DNA from: Pseudomonadota bacterium
GTDB lineage: Bacteria > Pseudomonadota > Alphaproteobacteria > Rhizobiales > Rhizobiaceae
Length of the DNA: 24,597 nt
Reading direction: 5' to 3'
NCBI GenBank assembly: GCA_023444445.1
Contig: JAEXMK010000113.1
Location: 1 to 24,597, forward strand
Made by a program: the position numbers and the translations under genes. The notes below the pieces were generated by a model. The model made no database searches. It worked only from the letters and a program-made list of their open reading frames with translations, and was not told the DNA's origin. This document shows positions 6,964-14,648 of the stretch, piece after piece (position 1 is the stretch's first letter; each line of letters starts with the position of its first letter).

Positions 6964-7350
6964 TTGGACAAGTATTATAGCATAACCGAACTGACACGCG
7001 AATTCGGTGTTTCCACCCGCACCCTGCGATTTTACGAGGACGAGGGGCTGATTCACCCTGAACGTCGCGGTCGCACACGGCTTTTCCGGGCTGCGGACCG
7101 CCGCCTGATCCAGGAAATCCTGCGCGGTCGCCGTATCGGTTTTACGATCTCCGAAATTCGCGAGATCATTCACGTCTACAAGGAACCGCCGGGCGAATCG
7201 GGTCAGCTGGTGATGCTGATGAAGAAGGTCGATGAAAAGCGCGCCGAGCTTCGGCAGAAACGCAAGGACATCGAAGAGACGCTGGCGGAACTCGACAATG
7301 TCGAAGAAGCCTGTCTGACGCGCCTTGCCGAAATCGGCGTGGGGACTTGA
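6964..7350 (+). CDS. MerR-family transcriptional regulator (LiuR/HmrR-like)
   Basis: The 128-residue protein opens with a MerR winged helix: TyrTyrSerIleThrGluLeuThrArgGluPheGlyValSerThrArgThr, then LeuArgPheTyrGluAspGluGly and ArgLeuPheArgAlaAlaAspArgArgLeu. A long dimerisation coiled coil (about 85-115) follows, and there is one Cys near the end. The metal-binding cysteines of MerR, CueR or ZntR are absent. The overall pattern, including HisValTyrLysGluProProGlyGlu after the DNA-binding part, is closest in my memory to LiuR-type regulators of branched-chain amino-acid and acyl-CoA breakdown. No catabolic gene lies next to it, so it acts on targets elsewhere or only on itself. The start is a TTG at 6964 with GGATAGG just upstream; the nearby ATG at 6947 is out of frame. 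Confidence 0.82.
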   Translation: MDKYYSITELTREFGVSTRTLRFYEDEGLIHPERRGRTRLFRAADRRLIQEILRGRRIGFTISEIREIIHVYKEPPGESGQLVMLMKKVDEKRAELRQKRKDIEETLAELDNVEEACLTRLAEIGVGT

Positions 7351-7409
7351 GCGAAATTTCGGGCGTTATCAGCGCTGCGTCATCGGCTAAGAATTGATAT
7401 TTCTCCTCC

Positions 7410-7496
7410 GTCATCCACGGGCTTGTCCCGAGTATCTGCTACCGTTCAATTTTGGGGAAGCCTGGGTAGATCCTCGGGTCAAGCCCGAGGATGTCG
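7410..7496. repeat. interspersed palindromic repeat (rhizobial type)
   Basis: Two arms, 7410-7439 and 7466-7496, are imperfect inverted copies built around the core CGGGCTTGNCCCGAG, with a 26-base centre. The right arm is itself a hairpin, with CCTCGGG at 7472-7478 and CCCGAGG at 7484-7490. Repeats of this kind are scattered between genes of many Rhizobiales and other alphaproteobacteria. It lies between the convergent MerR and acyltransferase genes and could also stop transcription on either strand. The remainder of 7351-7541 shows nothing else I recognise. Confidence 0.8.
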
Positions 7497-7541
7497 CCGA
7501 GTGCGAATGGGACCGCTCGCATACGTCGGCCCCATCAGCCC

Positions 7542-8507
7542 TTACCGCGCCTCAACCGTACACTGTTGTGCCACGTCGCTGACCTGCGTCTGCTGATCCG
7601 CGGTCAGCTTGCCTTCCATCATGATATCAAACAGGCTTTCCGCCTGTAATTTTTCCAGTGTGCAGCCGCAGAAACGCTGGCACAGTTCCACCCCGTTAGC
7701 CTGCTCGACGCAGCTTTTTTCACAGCTCGATTTGTAAAGTTCGACCTGATCAACCGGCGGGGGAGGGGCGATGAGGGAGAGCACATAAACCAAGCCGATC
7801 AGCACCGGTTGGTGGATGAGGTAGAAGGCGAGGCTGTGGCGGCCGGCACTGGCAACCAGATTGCGCGGTGAGCTTGGATTGCGAAAACGGTCCAGCCAGC
7901 CGCGTGGCGTGACGAATTGAGAAACCGCGAGGCCGCTGAGGAAGGGTGCGAGCCAGGGCAGCAGCGGCACGTAATCATTCGAGCGCGGCGGCATGGTGGA
8001 AAAGCCGATCCAGGCCAGCCATTTTGCGTTGAAAAGATCGGATTGCAGATATTGCGGCAGGATAAACGCAATGATTGCGAACAGCAGCGTCACGGGCGCG
8101 GGCGCCCGCAGGAACAGCAGTCCGACGAGGCTTGCGGCAGCGATATTGTGCAATATGCCGAAGAAAATGAAACTGTCCGGGAAGGCGAAATAGGTGGCGA
8201 CGGTGATGAGCAGGGCCGAACCGGCCACCATTGCAAAACGCTTACCGAAGGACGGCCAGTTCAGACCCTTGCCATGGGCGAGAAACAGGCTGAAGCCGGC
8301 AAGAAACAGAAACGAACTGGCGATGCCGCGCGCATAGAGCTTCCAGAGACCCGTCGTTGCCGTGCCGGGTTCAAGATAGCCGAAATATTCCAGATTCCAT
8401 GTGAAATGGTAGGACGCCATGGCAAGGAGCGCGAGACCCCTGAGGGTGTCCAGCCCGCCTATGCGGCCTTTGCGGCGGTTTACATTTGCGTCTGCGTCTG
8501 TGTCCAT
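7542..8507 (-). CDS. DUF1624 / HGSNAT-like membrane protein with cysteine-rich C-terminal tail
   Basis: The 321-residue protein begins with a short polar leader and then GlyGlyLeuAspThrLeuArgGlyLeuAlaLeuLeu, the opening of DUF1624 (heparan-alpha-glucosaminide N-acetyltransferase catalytic-like) proteins. Seven to nine membrane helices follow, with conserved SerTyrHisPheThrTrpAsn near residue 33 and a SerLeuAlaPheTyrLeuIleHisGlnPro block near residue 228. Relatives move acetyl groups across the inner membrane onto sugars, but the substrate here is unknown. After the last helix (about residue 245) and a run of prolines comes a soluble tail of about 70 residues with six cysteines (262, 266, 276, 280, 282, 316). 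That tail is not part of the acyltransferase domain. The gene lies 82 bases downstream of the DUF599 gene on the same strand and may be co-transcribed. Confidence 0.8.
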   Translation of the reverse strand: MDTDADANVNRRKGRIGGLDTLRGLALLAMASYHFTWNLEYFGYLEPGTATTGLWKLYARGIASSFLFLAGFSLFLAHGKGLNWPSFGKRFAMVAGSALLITVATYFAFPDSFIFFGILHNIAAASLVGLLFLRAPAPVTLLFAIIAFILPQYLQSDLFNAKWLAWIGFSTMPPRSNDYVPLLPWLAPFLSGLAVSQFVTPRGWLDRFRNPSSPRNLVASAGRHSLAFYLIHQPVLIGLVYVLSLIAPPPPVDQVELYKSSCEKSCVEQANGVELCQRFCGCTLEKLQAESLFDIMMEGKLTADQQTQVSDVAQQCTVEAR

Positions 8508-8589
8508 GTTTTCCGCTTTTCGAGGGGCCTACATTCACTTGGGTTCGCTTGAAATGCTGCGTGGGCTTGGCCTTTTAAGTGCGGCTATT

Positions 8590-9282
8590 TCAAGGCCGGT
8601 TTTCGTCCATGATGGCGCGGCGGGCTTCTGAAAAGAACTGGCGGCGCAAAAGCGCGACGATGATGATGACGGTGCTGGCGATGAAGACATAGGGGCTGAT
8701 GAACCAGCCGAGATAACCGATGGACAGAAAGATCGTCCGCAGGCCGTCATTAAAGTTCTTAGCAGCGATGATGTTCATCTTTATGACGTTTTCGGCCGCG
8801 CGCTCGGCCGCTTCGCGATCCGCTCCGACATCGTGGACCATGGGAATGGCGCCGAACAGGATGGTACAATAGTTGAACAGGCGATAGGACCAGCCGAATT
8901 TGAAGAAGGAATAACCGAACAGACAGGTGAGCCCGATGACCTTCAGTTCAAAGGCCGTGCGCCCGGCGTAATGCACGAAGGGCATGTCCCGAAACACCGA
9001 TTCGACCTGTTCGGTCGCGCCCAGAAGGGCGAAACATCCGCCGATGGCGAAGATGGAGGTGGAGGCGAAAAAGGCGGTTCCGTTCTGCAGGCCGGCCATG
9101 ATCTGCGTGTCGATCATCTTCAGGTCGCGCTTCAGCGAATTCATGATCCAATCGCGACGGCGCCCGGACATGGCCTGATTGAGGCTGGTTCTCGAAAAAA
9201 GCGTTCTCCCTGTCGTGACATGCGTATAGGCAGCCCACAACAGGATAAAAACGACGATCGAGATATAGTCCATGATTGTCAT
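8590..9282 (-). CDS. DUF599 family membrane protein
   Basis: The product, about 230 residues from the start MTIMDY at 9282, has four or five hydrophobic segments. One lies at the N terminus and two in the middle, including IlePheAlaIleGlyGlyCysPheAlaLeuLeuGly and GlyLeuThrCysLeuPheGlyTyrSerPhePheLysPhe. The last is near the C terminus before a basic tail. The motifs ArgTrpSerTyrArg-like and AlaAlaLysAsnPheAsnAspGlyLeuArg are typical of DUF599 proteins, which are integral membrane proteins of unknown function in alphaproteobacteria. I placed the start at 9282 because AAGGTGG lies about ten bases before it; an in-frame ATG at 9351 would add 23 polar residues. It is divergent from cobU. Confidence 0.78.
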   Translation of the reverse strand: MTIMDYISIVVFILLWAAYTHVTTGRTLFSRTSLNQAMSGRRRDWIMNSLKRDLKMIDTQIMAGLQNGTAFFASTSIFAIGGCFALLGATEQVESVFRDMPFVHYAGRTAFELKVIGLTCLFGYSFFKFGWSYRLFNYCTILFGAIPMVHDVGADREAAERAAENVIKMNIIAAKNFNDGLRTIFLSIGYLGWFISPYVFIASTVIIIVALLRRQFFSEARRAIMDENRP

Positions 9283-9532
9283 CACGGGCAGGCCACCTTG
9301 TTGTTTGCGAATCTTCGAAAGCATATTGATTTGAAGGCTATGGCAAGGCAATGGCGGCGATGACCTTCACCAGAATTCTCTTTTGACCTTGCCGTTTCAT
9401 CAATCGGTTTTTTGCTAACTTTCCGGTAACCAAGTCGCTTTATCAATCCTGTCGCGGACGACAGGTCTGCCGGTTCCGGGTCAGGTTTTGCGTACCGGTT
9501 CCGTGTGATAGTCCGGCACGGCCGACCGCCGA
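9283..9532. other. intergenic stretch between DUF599 gene and cobU promoter
   Basis: No credible gene is seen. A compact hairpin at 9448-9465 (CCTGTCG and CGACAGG with a four-base loop) is the only clear structure. It has no T run and its role is unknown. Promoter elements for the DUF599 gene must lie here, but I cannot place them with confidence. Confidence 0.4.
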
Positions 9533-9561
9533 TTGACAGGATGGCCTTTCGCCCCTAGCCT
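9533..9561 (+). promoter_or_regulatory. candidate promoter of the cobU leader
   Basis: TTGACA at 9533-9538 is a perfect -35. At 17 bases follows TAGCCT (9556-9561), which keeps the first two and last bases of the -10 consensus. Transcription would start near 9568, just before the structured leader and about 215 bases before the cobU ATG. Confidence 0.45.
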
Positions 9562-9568
9562 TTCATCA

Positions 9569-9693
9569 GGACCGGTGTTTCCGGCATCCGGGGTAACCAG
9601 GGCTTTTGATGTCCCGCATCCTGCAGGCAGGTCTTGTTTCTCCGGTCCGGTATCAGCGGCAGTCCGGCATGATCAACCGGGGGACGCCTTTTT
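9569..9693 (+). promoter_or_regulatory. structured cobU leader with terminator-like hairpin (possible attenuator or riboswitch)
   Basis: GGACCGG at 9569-9575 can pair with CCGGTCC at 9642-9648, closing a domain of about 80 bases. Just after it, GGC-A-GTCC-GG (9658-9667) can pair with CC-GGG-GGAC-GCC (9677-9688), followed by five T residues (9689-9693), as in an intrinsic terminator. GTCC of the terminator can also pair with GGAC at 9569-9572, so the two folds compete. A cobalamin riboswitch would be natural before cobU, but I do not find its conserved B12 box or the GCCACTG core, so I leave the class open. Confidence 0.4.
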
Positions 9694-9783
9694 CTACGAA
9701 TCGTTCCCTTTATGACCGTCTGTCTCTGGCTTGCGACACCGCAAAGATGCCGGTCCGCTTCATTCTTTCCTTTCAGGTTTCCC

Positions 9784-10305
9784 ATGACAGATAAAAACCG
9801 CTCCGTTTTCATTCTTGGCGGCGCGCGCTCCGGCAAATCGCGTTTCGCCGAGGAACTTGCGGGCAAGGCTGGCGGGCACCTGCATTACATCGCCACCGGC
9901 CGGGCTTGGGATGACGAAATGCGCGACCGTATCAGCCACCATCAGGAACGGCGCGGCGTTGAATGGACGACGCATGAAGCCCCTGTCGATATCGCTGCCG
10001 TTCTGCTGCGGCTCGATGACCCGGAAAACATCATCCTTATCGATTGTCTGACATTATGGCTCACCAATCTGATGATGGAAAACGCCGATATGGAAGCGGC
10101 CTTTACGGGACTGGAGACAGTGGTTGCATCGTCTCGGGCAAGGCTGATCCTCGTCTCCAACGAGGTCGGCCTCGGCATCGTGCCGGAAAACCGCATGGCG
10201 CGCGAGTTTCGCGATCACGCAGGCCGCCTGCACCAGCGAATTGCGGCCATTGCCAGTGAGGTTTATTTCGTTGCGGCAGGGCTGCCGCTAAAGATGAAGG
10301 GCTGA
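9784..10305 (+). CDS. cobU: bifunctional adenosylcobinamide kinase / adenosylcobinamide-phosphate guanylyltransferase
   Basis: The 173-residue cytoplasmic enzyme phosphorylates adenosylcobinamide and then transfers GMP from GTP to give AdoCbi-GDP, a late step of cobalamin synthesis (named cobP in many alphaproteobacteria). The N-terminal [11 protein letters not shown] (P loop, 9-19) is diagnostic. His52 and His53 in ArgIleSerHisHisGln are the likely guanylylated-histidine region. [10 protein letters not shown] with a following [12 protein letters not shown] completes the CobU signature. Start chosen at 9784, in keeping with family length; the upstream in-frame ATG at 9712 adds a stretch unlike the family, and the ribosome binding site here (CAGG) is weak. 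No other cobalamin gene lies in the window; the gene stands alone, converging on the channel gene. Confidence 0.93.
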   Translation: MTDKNRSVFILGGARSGKSRFAEELAGKAGGHLHYIATGRAWDDEMRDRISHHQERRGVEWTTHEAPVDIAAVLLRLDDPENIILIDCLTLWLTNLMMENADMEAAFTGLETVVASSRARLILVSNEVGLGIVPENRMAREFRDHAGRLHQRIAAIASEVYFVAAGLPLKMKG

Positions 10306-10345
10306 AATGGTCCTCAGCTAACCGCGGTCGCTCTTCTGTGACGCA

Positions 10346-12424
10346 TCAGGGCCGAAAGCTTTCGGTCATTTCAGGCGGCGGTTCCTCTGGTGGTTGCGAC
10401 CCTGATTTTGCCTTTCCGGGAGAGGTGCCGTTCATCGTCGCGAATTCGATTCTGTTCTTCTCAAAGGCATCCTTCAGCATTGAATAGGCCTTTCGACGGA
10501 TGACCGATTGCTGACCACTCGGTTTTACCATCATGCCGAAACCAAGTGTCATGCCGTATTCCCCGAACTGTTCGACACCCTTGAGCTTGACCGTCTCGAT
10601 GAGAAGCGGCCCGAATTCCGGATCCTCCTTCAATTCCCTGCCAATCTCGCGGGTAATCGATTTCACTTTTGAAAGGTCGGTATCGAAGGCAACGGTCACC
10701 AGAAACTTGTCGATCGACCAGTCGCGGCTCATGTTTTCGACGGCGCCGAGCGATCCGAAGGGCACCGTATAGATGGGGCCGCGGTGGTGACGCAGTTTCA
10801 CCGAGCGAATGCTGAAGGACTCCACGGTTCCCTTGTAGGAACCACTCTGAATATATTCACCGACCCGGAAAGCGTCATCAATCATGTAGAAGACACCGCT
10901 GATGATGTCCTTCACCAGCGTTTGCGAACCGAAACCGATGGCGATCCCGAAAATCCCGGCAGAGGCGAGCAGGGGCCCTATGTTGACCCCAAGCTCCGAC
11001 AGAACAGTCATGACACTGACGGCTCCAATCACGATCCCCAGCATGTTGCGCAGGATCGGAAGGATCGTCTGCAGCCTGTCGTCCGAGGCCGACACGCCGT
11101 GCTCTCCCGTCGCCGGAGCATTCATCTCCAGCCGGCGCGCAATGACTGTCTTGATCGCCACCCAGAAGAGGTCTGCAAAGAGCAGGACCAGGATGCCATG
11201 CAGGAGGCCGGTGAACATCGCGCTCACGGTCGATCCGCCCGGAAGCGCGCCCGGATGGTTTCGAATGAGGAACAGGAGCCATATGACAGCGGCGCCCAGC
11301 ACCAGCAGCCGGACGCTGCGTTGCGCCAGAACGGGGCGGAAATCCGTCTCGGAATAGCCGCCGATGGCGGTTGCGGTTTTTCGCGCTGCTATTCCCAGAG
11401 TACCCACGGCACCGGGAAGGACCAGCGCAAAAAATCCCAGCCAGAAAAATACGCCGGCTCCCGCGATCCACAAGGCAAACAGGATGAACAGGTAAAAGGT
11501 CAAAGCTACGTCCAGCGATCGTCGGCGTTCGGTATTCGCGTCGGCCTGCGGCTGGCGCCAGACAAAATAGACGCCCAGGGCGAAGAGCGCGGCGATCATC
11601 GCATAGGAGATGAGTTTGACCACGGCAGCCATCGCTCCAAGGCTCGCAAGCGTACGAAGCACTGCCCAGCACACCATCGTAACGATCAGGAGATCGAAAG
11701 CGCGTGAGAGCCAGAATTGGCGCCGCGAATTTTGGCCGTCATTGATGACCCGTTTCAATAGGTCAACGACCGCTTTCACGAGCGGAAGGCCGATGCTGAC
11801 CGCAAGCCAGGGGAGCAGAACCGCGCTCAAGAGAGGCGACCATGGGATAGTGAAGAACATGATCATTGCAGAAAGGCCATATCCCATCACCGGCAGCAGG
11901 CGTCCCGAGGCGGTCGCGAGAGCAAATTCGGCGACATTGCCGGGGAGAGCGCGCGCGGCTCGAGCGGCGGTTATCCAGTAGGTCGCGATGCAAGCTGCGA
12001 TGCCCACGCCGAAAAGCAGTGCGACATGGGAAAGGAAACGCAAAGCGCCATAGGTCTCTATTTCATTGACGAGCGTTCCGCCCGCCCTCGACAATTCACC
12101 TGATATCGCCGGGGCATCACCCGCCAGTCGTGCCAGATGTTCGCGCCGCTTGCTTGCCCATTGGTCGAGCGCGCTTATTTTGCTGTCATCAGGTGCGGCG
12201 AGATCCGACGTATCAGACAGCCGCTGCGCCAGAAGGGTGCGAACATCATCCTGCCCCATGAGGTTGAGAAGCTGATCGACTTTCTGTTCGGTGGTCTGAT
12301 CAGTCGGATTTGCGGGTGTTGTGGTTTGGGCGAGGACGGCGGAGGAGGAGGAAAACAGGCAAAGGGCAAGGTAAAGAGCCGGCAGGCGGGCGCAAAGCCT
12401 CAAAATGCTGGATAAAACATTCAT
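10346..12424 (-). CDS. MscS-family mechanosensitive channel with large N-terminal membrane region
   Basis: The 692-residue protein has a cleavable-looking signal peptide (about 1-32, ending AlaValLeuAlaGln) and a soluble helical periplasmic part (about 35-125). About ten membrane helices follow, and the MscS pore and beta domain begins near residue 485. The pore-lining helix and the segment GlyPheGlySerGlnThrLeuValLysAspIleIleSerGly (near 500) are the MscS hallmark, followed by ValGlyAspTyr-like ValGlyGluTyrIle and the GlyThrValGluSerPheSerIleArg strand. The last 30 residues are proline-rich and polar. Such channels open when the inner membrane is stretched and release solutes on hypo-osmotic shock. 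It is larger than MscS itself and comparable to YbiO-type members. Its ATG overlaps the stop of the ParB-like gene by four bases (ATGA), so translation is probably coupled. Confidence 0.9.
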   Translation of the reverse strand: MNVLSSILRLCARLPALYLALCLFSSSSAVLAQTTTPANPTDQTTEQKVDQLLNLMGQDDVRTLLAQRLSDTSDLAAPDDSKISALDQWASKRREHLARLAGDAPAISGELSRAGGTLVNEIETYGALRFLSHVALLFGVGIAACIATYWITAARAARALPGNVAEFALATASGRLLPVMGYGLSAMIMFFTIPWSPLLSAVLLPWLAVSIGLPLVKAVVDLLKRVINDGQNSRRQFWLSRAFDLLIVTMVCWAVLRTLASLGAMAAVVKLISYAMIAALFALGVYFVWRQPQADANTERRRSLDVALTFYLFILFALWIAGAGVFFWLGFFALVLPGAVGTLGIAARKTATAIGGYSETDFRPVLAQRSVRLLVLGAAVIWLLFLIRNHPGALPGGSTVSAMFTGLLHGILVLLFADLFWVAIKTVIARRLEMNAPATGEHGVSASDDRLQTILPILRNMLGIVIGAVSVMTVLSELGVNIGPLLASAGIFGIAIGFGSQTLVKDIISGVFYMIDDAFRVGEYIQSGSYKGTVESFSIRSVKLRHHRGPIYTVPFGSLGAVENMSRDWSIDKFLVTVAFDTDLSKVKSITREIGRELKEDPEFGPLLIETVKLKGVEQFGEYGMTLGFGMMVKPSGQQSVIRRKAYSMLKDAFEKNRIEFATMNGTSPGKAKSGSQPPEEPPPEMTESFRP

Positions 12425-13038
12425 TCCTCAACCCCACACCAGCCCGGAAGATGCCGAGCCTCCCGTGATTTCGCCAGTTTCATCGCTTCGGCCAGTGCTT
12501 CGTCAAAGGAGTCGACGAGGAGATCATGATTGATTCGACGTCTCAGAAAATCGGCCCAGCCAAATTCGGAGAAGGGAATAATCACTTTCGCATACCCTCC
12601 AGCCATGCGCAGGGCCCCGGCAAGCGATCGAAAAGGATCGTCCTCGAGATCGTTTACGTTTTTCGGGATGTCGGCGGGTTGCCGCCGCAGACCGTGTGCA
12701 TCAAAGGGGTAAATCATGTTGCGATGGTCCATTACCGACCAGAACTCATCCTTGCCGAGGTGGGAAAACCTGGCGACCACGCTTGTCAGCACATGCTCCA
12801 CGCCTTCCTTTGAGAGTGCAAGAACGAGATGGTGGTGATCGATGAGATAAATCCTGTCTTTGGGACCGGCGACGACCGGGACGATGTGGCTCCCCAGGAA
12901 ACCGTCTCCGTCTTTTTTCCTTGTTTCACGCCACTCTTTTCTTTTCAGCTCGACCTCACGGAAGCCCACAGCGATTTGTGTCGGTCGCAGTTTATCGATG
13001 GCGATACGAGACAGGCGGGGCTCATAAACGTGCGTCAT
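12421..13038 (-). CDS. ParB-like protein (ParBc_2 family)
   Basis: The 205-residue protein reads as the putative ParB-like nuclease family ParBc_2. An N-terminal LeuArgProThrGlnIleAlaValGlyPheArgGluVal (about 17-29) is followed by a central IleAspHisHisHisLeuValLeuAlaLeu (about 66-75), which corresponds to the DGxHR-type ParB signature. Then come a Trp-rich middle and a C-terminal helical half. It has no clear helix-turn-helix and no ParA partner nearby, so a chromosome-partition role is unlikely. Biochemical function in this family is not settled; relatives have been proposed as nucleases or CTP-binding proteins. It overlaps SulP upstream and MscS downstream by four bases each, so it is the middle gene of a coupled operon of membrane transport genes. 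No signal peptide is seen. Confidence 0.78.
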   Translation of the reverse strand: MTHVYEPRLSRIAIDKLRPTQIAVGFREVELKRKEWRETRKKDGDGFLGSHIVPVVAGPKDRIYLIDHHHLVLALSKEGVEHVLTSVVARFSHLGKDEFWSVMDHRNMIYPFDAHGLRRQPADIPKNVNDLEDDPFRSLAGALRMAGGYAKVIIPFSEFGWADFLRRRINHDLLVDSFDEALAEAMKLAKSREARHLPGWCGVEE

Positions 13039-14648
13039 TTTTCCTCCTTGAAGCTGTCCATCGCGGCGACGGCGTCGTCAACGCTGTAGTTTGCCCGACG
13101 CAAAAGATCGTCTCCACCACCGGAGGCGACGACGTCGCGCACGGCATCATGCATTCGGGCATAACAAATCCTGATGTTGCGCCCGCGCAGGCTGGCGTCG
13201 AATTCCAGCAGCGCGTCAAGCGCTGTCGTATCGAGTTCGAATGTTTCTTCGAGGCTGATAATGACGGCCTTTATCTCCGATTTCGCGAGAATGCGGCGGG
13301 TGATTTCCGCAAATGTCGGCTCGGCATTTCCAAAGAACAGCGGCTGCGCGGGGCGCAGGACGAGCGTGCCGGCCGGCTCCGTAGCATCCGGGTGCCTGCT
13401 CACGTCAACGAAGTCATGGGTGTCGCCAAGGCGGCCAAGCATCACGATGCGCGGGGATGAAAGTCTCCGCAGAAACACGGCGAAAGACAGCACGATTGCG
13501 GCCAGCATTCCGTTCAGTACACCGAGGATCAGCACGCCGGCCGTCGCCGTCAGGGCAAGTGGAAGGTCCTGCCGCAGCCGCCACAGCCTGATAAACGGAG
13601 ACGGATCAAGGGCGTGGAGCAGGGCCACGATGATGATGGCAGAAAGTGCGGCATGCGGGATGAAGGCGAACCAGTTGGCCGCGACAAAAGTAAAGCCAGC
13701 CAGTCCGACCGCGGCGATGGCCGAGGCCAGTCTCGTGCGCGGATTGGCGGCTTCGCTTGCGGCACCAGCGGAAAATCCGGCCCCGACGGGCATGCCCTGC
13801 AAGGCGGCACTTGCGACATTCGCAAACCCGAGCGTTTTCAGTTCGCGATTGGCATCCACGGTTTCCCCGTGTCGTAGCGACAGGCCTCTTATCGTTCCCC
13901 AGGATTCTGCAAACAGGATCAGCACAAGCGGCGGGGCGAAACGTGCCACATGCGCCACTTCGTCAAACGAGATCGCGGTGAAGTTTCCCCAGATGCCCGA
14001 CAGATCGATGGTGCCGACAACATCGACGCCGTGTTGCTGCAAATCGAATACCACCGAAAGGGGGATTGCGAGGGCAATGATGATGAGGCTTCCCGGAAGC
14101 TGCGGATAACGTCTTGCGAAAAGCAGAAGGGTAAGGGCAGCGATGCCGATCGCCAGGCTGAAACCGTTCCATTGGCCAGGGTTGGTCAAGATTTGCCAGA
14201 TCGCCTCGAATGTTCCCGGTCCCGCATTCGGCATGCCGAAAATGGCGGGGAACTGTTTGAGGGAAATGAGGATTGCCAGTCCAAAGGCGAAGCCACGCAG
14301 CACGGGCCTCGAAATGATGCTCGACAGGGCACCCAGCCGCAATGCGCCGGCGGCAAGGAACAGGAGCCCGACAAGAAACACCGCGACGGCGACCAGCAGC
14401 ATTTTTTGGCCGGGCTGCGGCACAAGTGCGGTCAGCATCGCCGCAAGGATTGCGGCGGATGAGGAGGTGGGGGAGATGATGGCGAAACGGCTCTGGCCGA
14501 GAAGGGCATAAACAAGACAGCCTGTCATGGCTGCATAGAGAGCGTGCTGTGGCGGAACACCGGCGATGCCGGAATAAGCGATCGCCTCCGGCAACATCAA
14601 CCCGGCGACGGAAAGCCCTGCGAGAATATCCCGCCCCTTGTTACCCAT
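13035..14648 (-). CDS. SulP-family anion transporter with STAS domain
   Basis: The 537-residue protein has the SulP layout. The N-terminal LeuAlaGlyLeuSerValAlaGlyLeuMetLeuProGluAlaIleAlaTyrSerGlyIleAlaGlyVal is the conserved SulP entry sequence. Ten or more membrane helices run to about residue 405, and a C-terminal cytoplasmic STAS domain spans about 420-530, with ThrPheGluLeuAspThrThrAlaLeuAspAlaLeu. SulP proteins carry sulfate, bicarbonate or other anions; the substrate cannot be told from sequence alone. I placed the start at the ATG at 14648, with GGGGA upstream, since this gives the family N terminus; a TTG at 14684 is an alternative, adding 12 residues. The TGA stop overlaps the ParB-like ATG (ATGA at 13035-13038). 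No cysteine-biosynthesis genes lie nearby. Confidence 0.9.
   Translation of the reverse strand: MGNKGRDILAGLSVAGLMLPEAIAYSGIAGVPPQHALYAAMTGCLVYALLGQSRFAIISPTSSSAAILAAMLTALVPQPGQKMLLVAVAVFLVGLLFLAAGALRLGALSSIISRPVLRGFAFGLAILISLKQFPAIFGMPNAGPGTFEAIWQILTNPGQWNGFSLAIGIAALTLLLFARRYPQLPGSLIIIALAIPLSVVFDLQQHGVDVVGTIDLSGIWGNFTAISFDEVAHVARFAPPLVLILFAESWGTIRGLSLRHGETVDANRELKTLGFANVASAALQGMPVGAGFSAGAASEAANPRTRLASAIAAVGLAGFTFVAANWFAFIPHAALSAIIIVALLHALDPSPFIRLWRLRQDLPLALTATAGVLILGVLNGMLAAIVLSFAVFLRRLSSPRIVMLGRLGDTHDFVDVSRHPDATEPAGTLVLRPAQPLFFGNAEPTFAEITRRILAKSEIKAVIISLEETFELDTTALDALLEFDASLRGRNIRICYARMHDAVRDVVASGGGDDLLRRANYSVDDAVAAMDSFKEEK

Noticed and set aside
5939..7078. 379-codon open frame on the minus strand opposite mgtE
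   Set aside because: Antisense shadow of mgtE and the MerR start; the composition is His/Arg/Asp-rich without domain features.
9569..9700. Cobalamin riboswitch before cobU
   Set aside because: The context and leader length fit, but the B12 box and GCCACTG core are not found, so it is listed as an unclassified leader instead.
12421..13038. Chromosome or plasmid partitioning gene parB
   Set aside because: The protein belongs to the ParB-like ParBc_2 group, lacks a clear helix-turn-helix, and has no parA or parS-like sites nearby.
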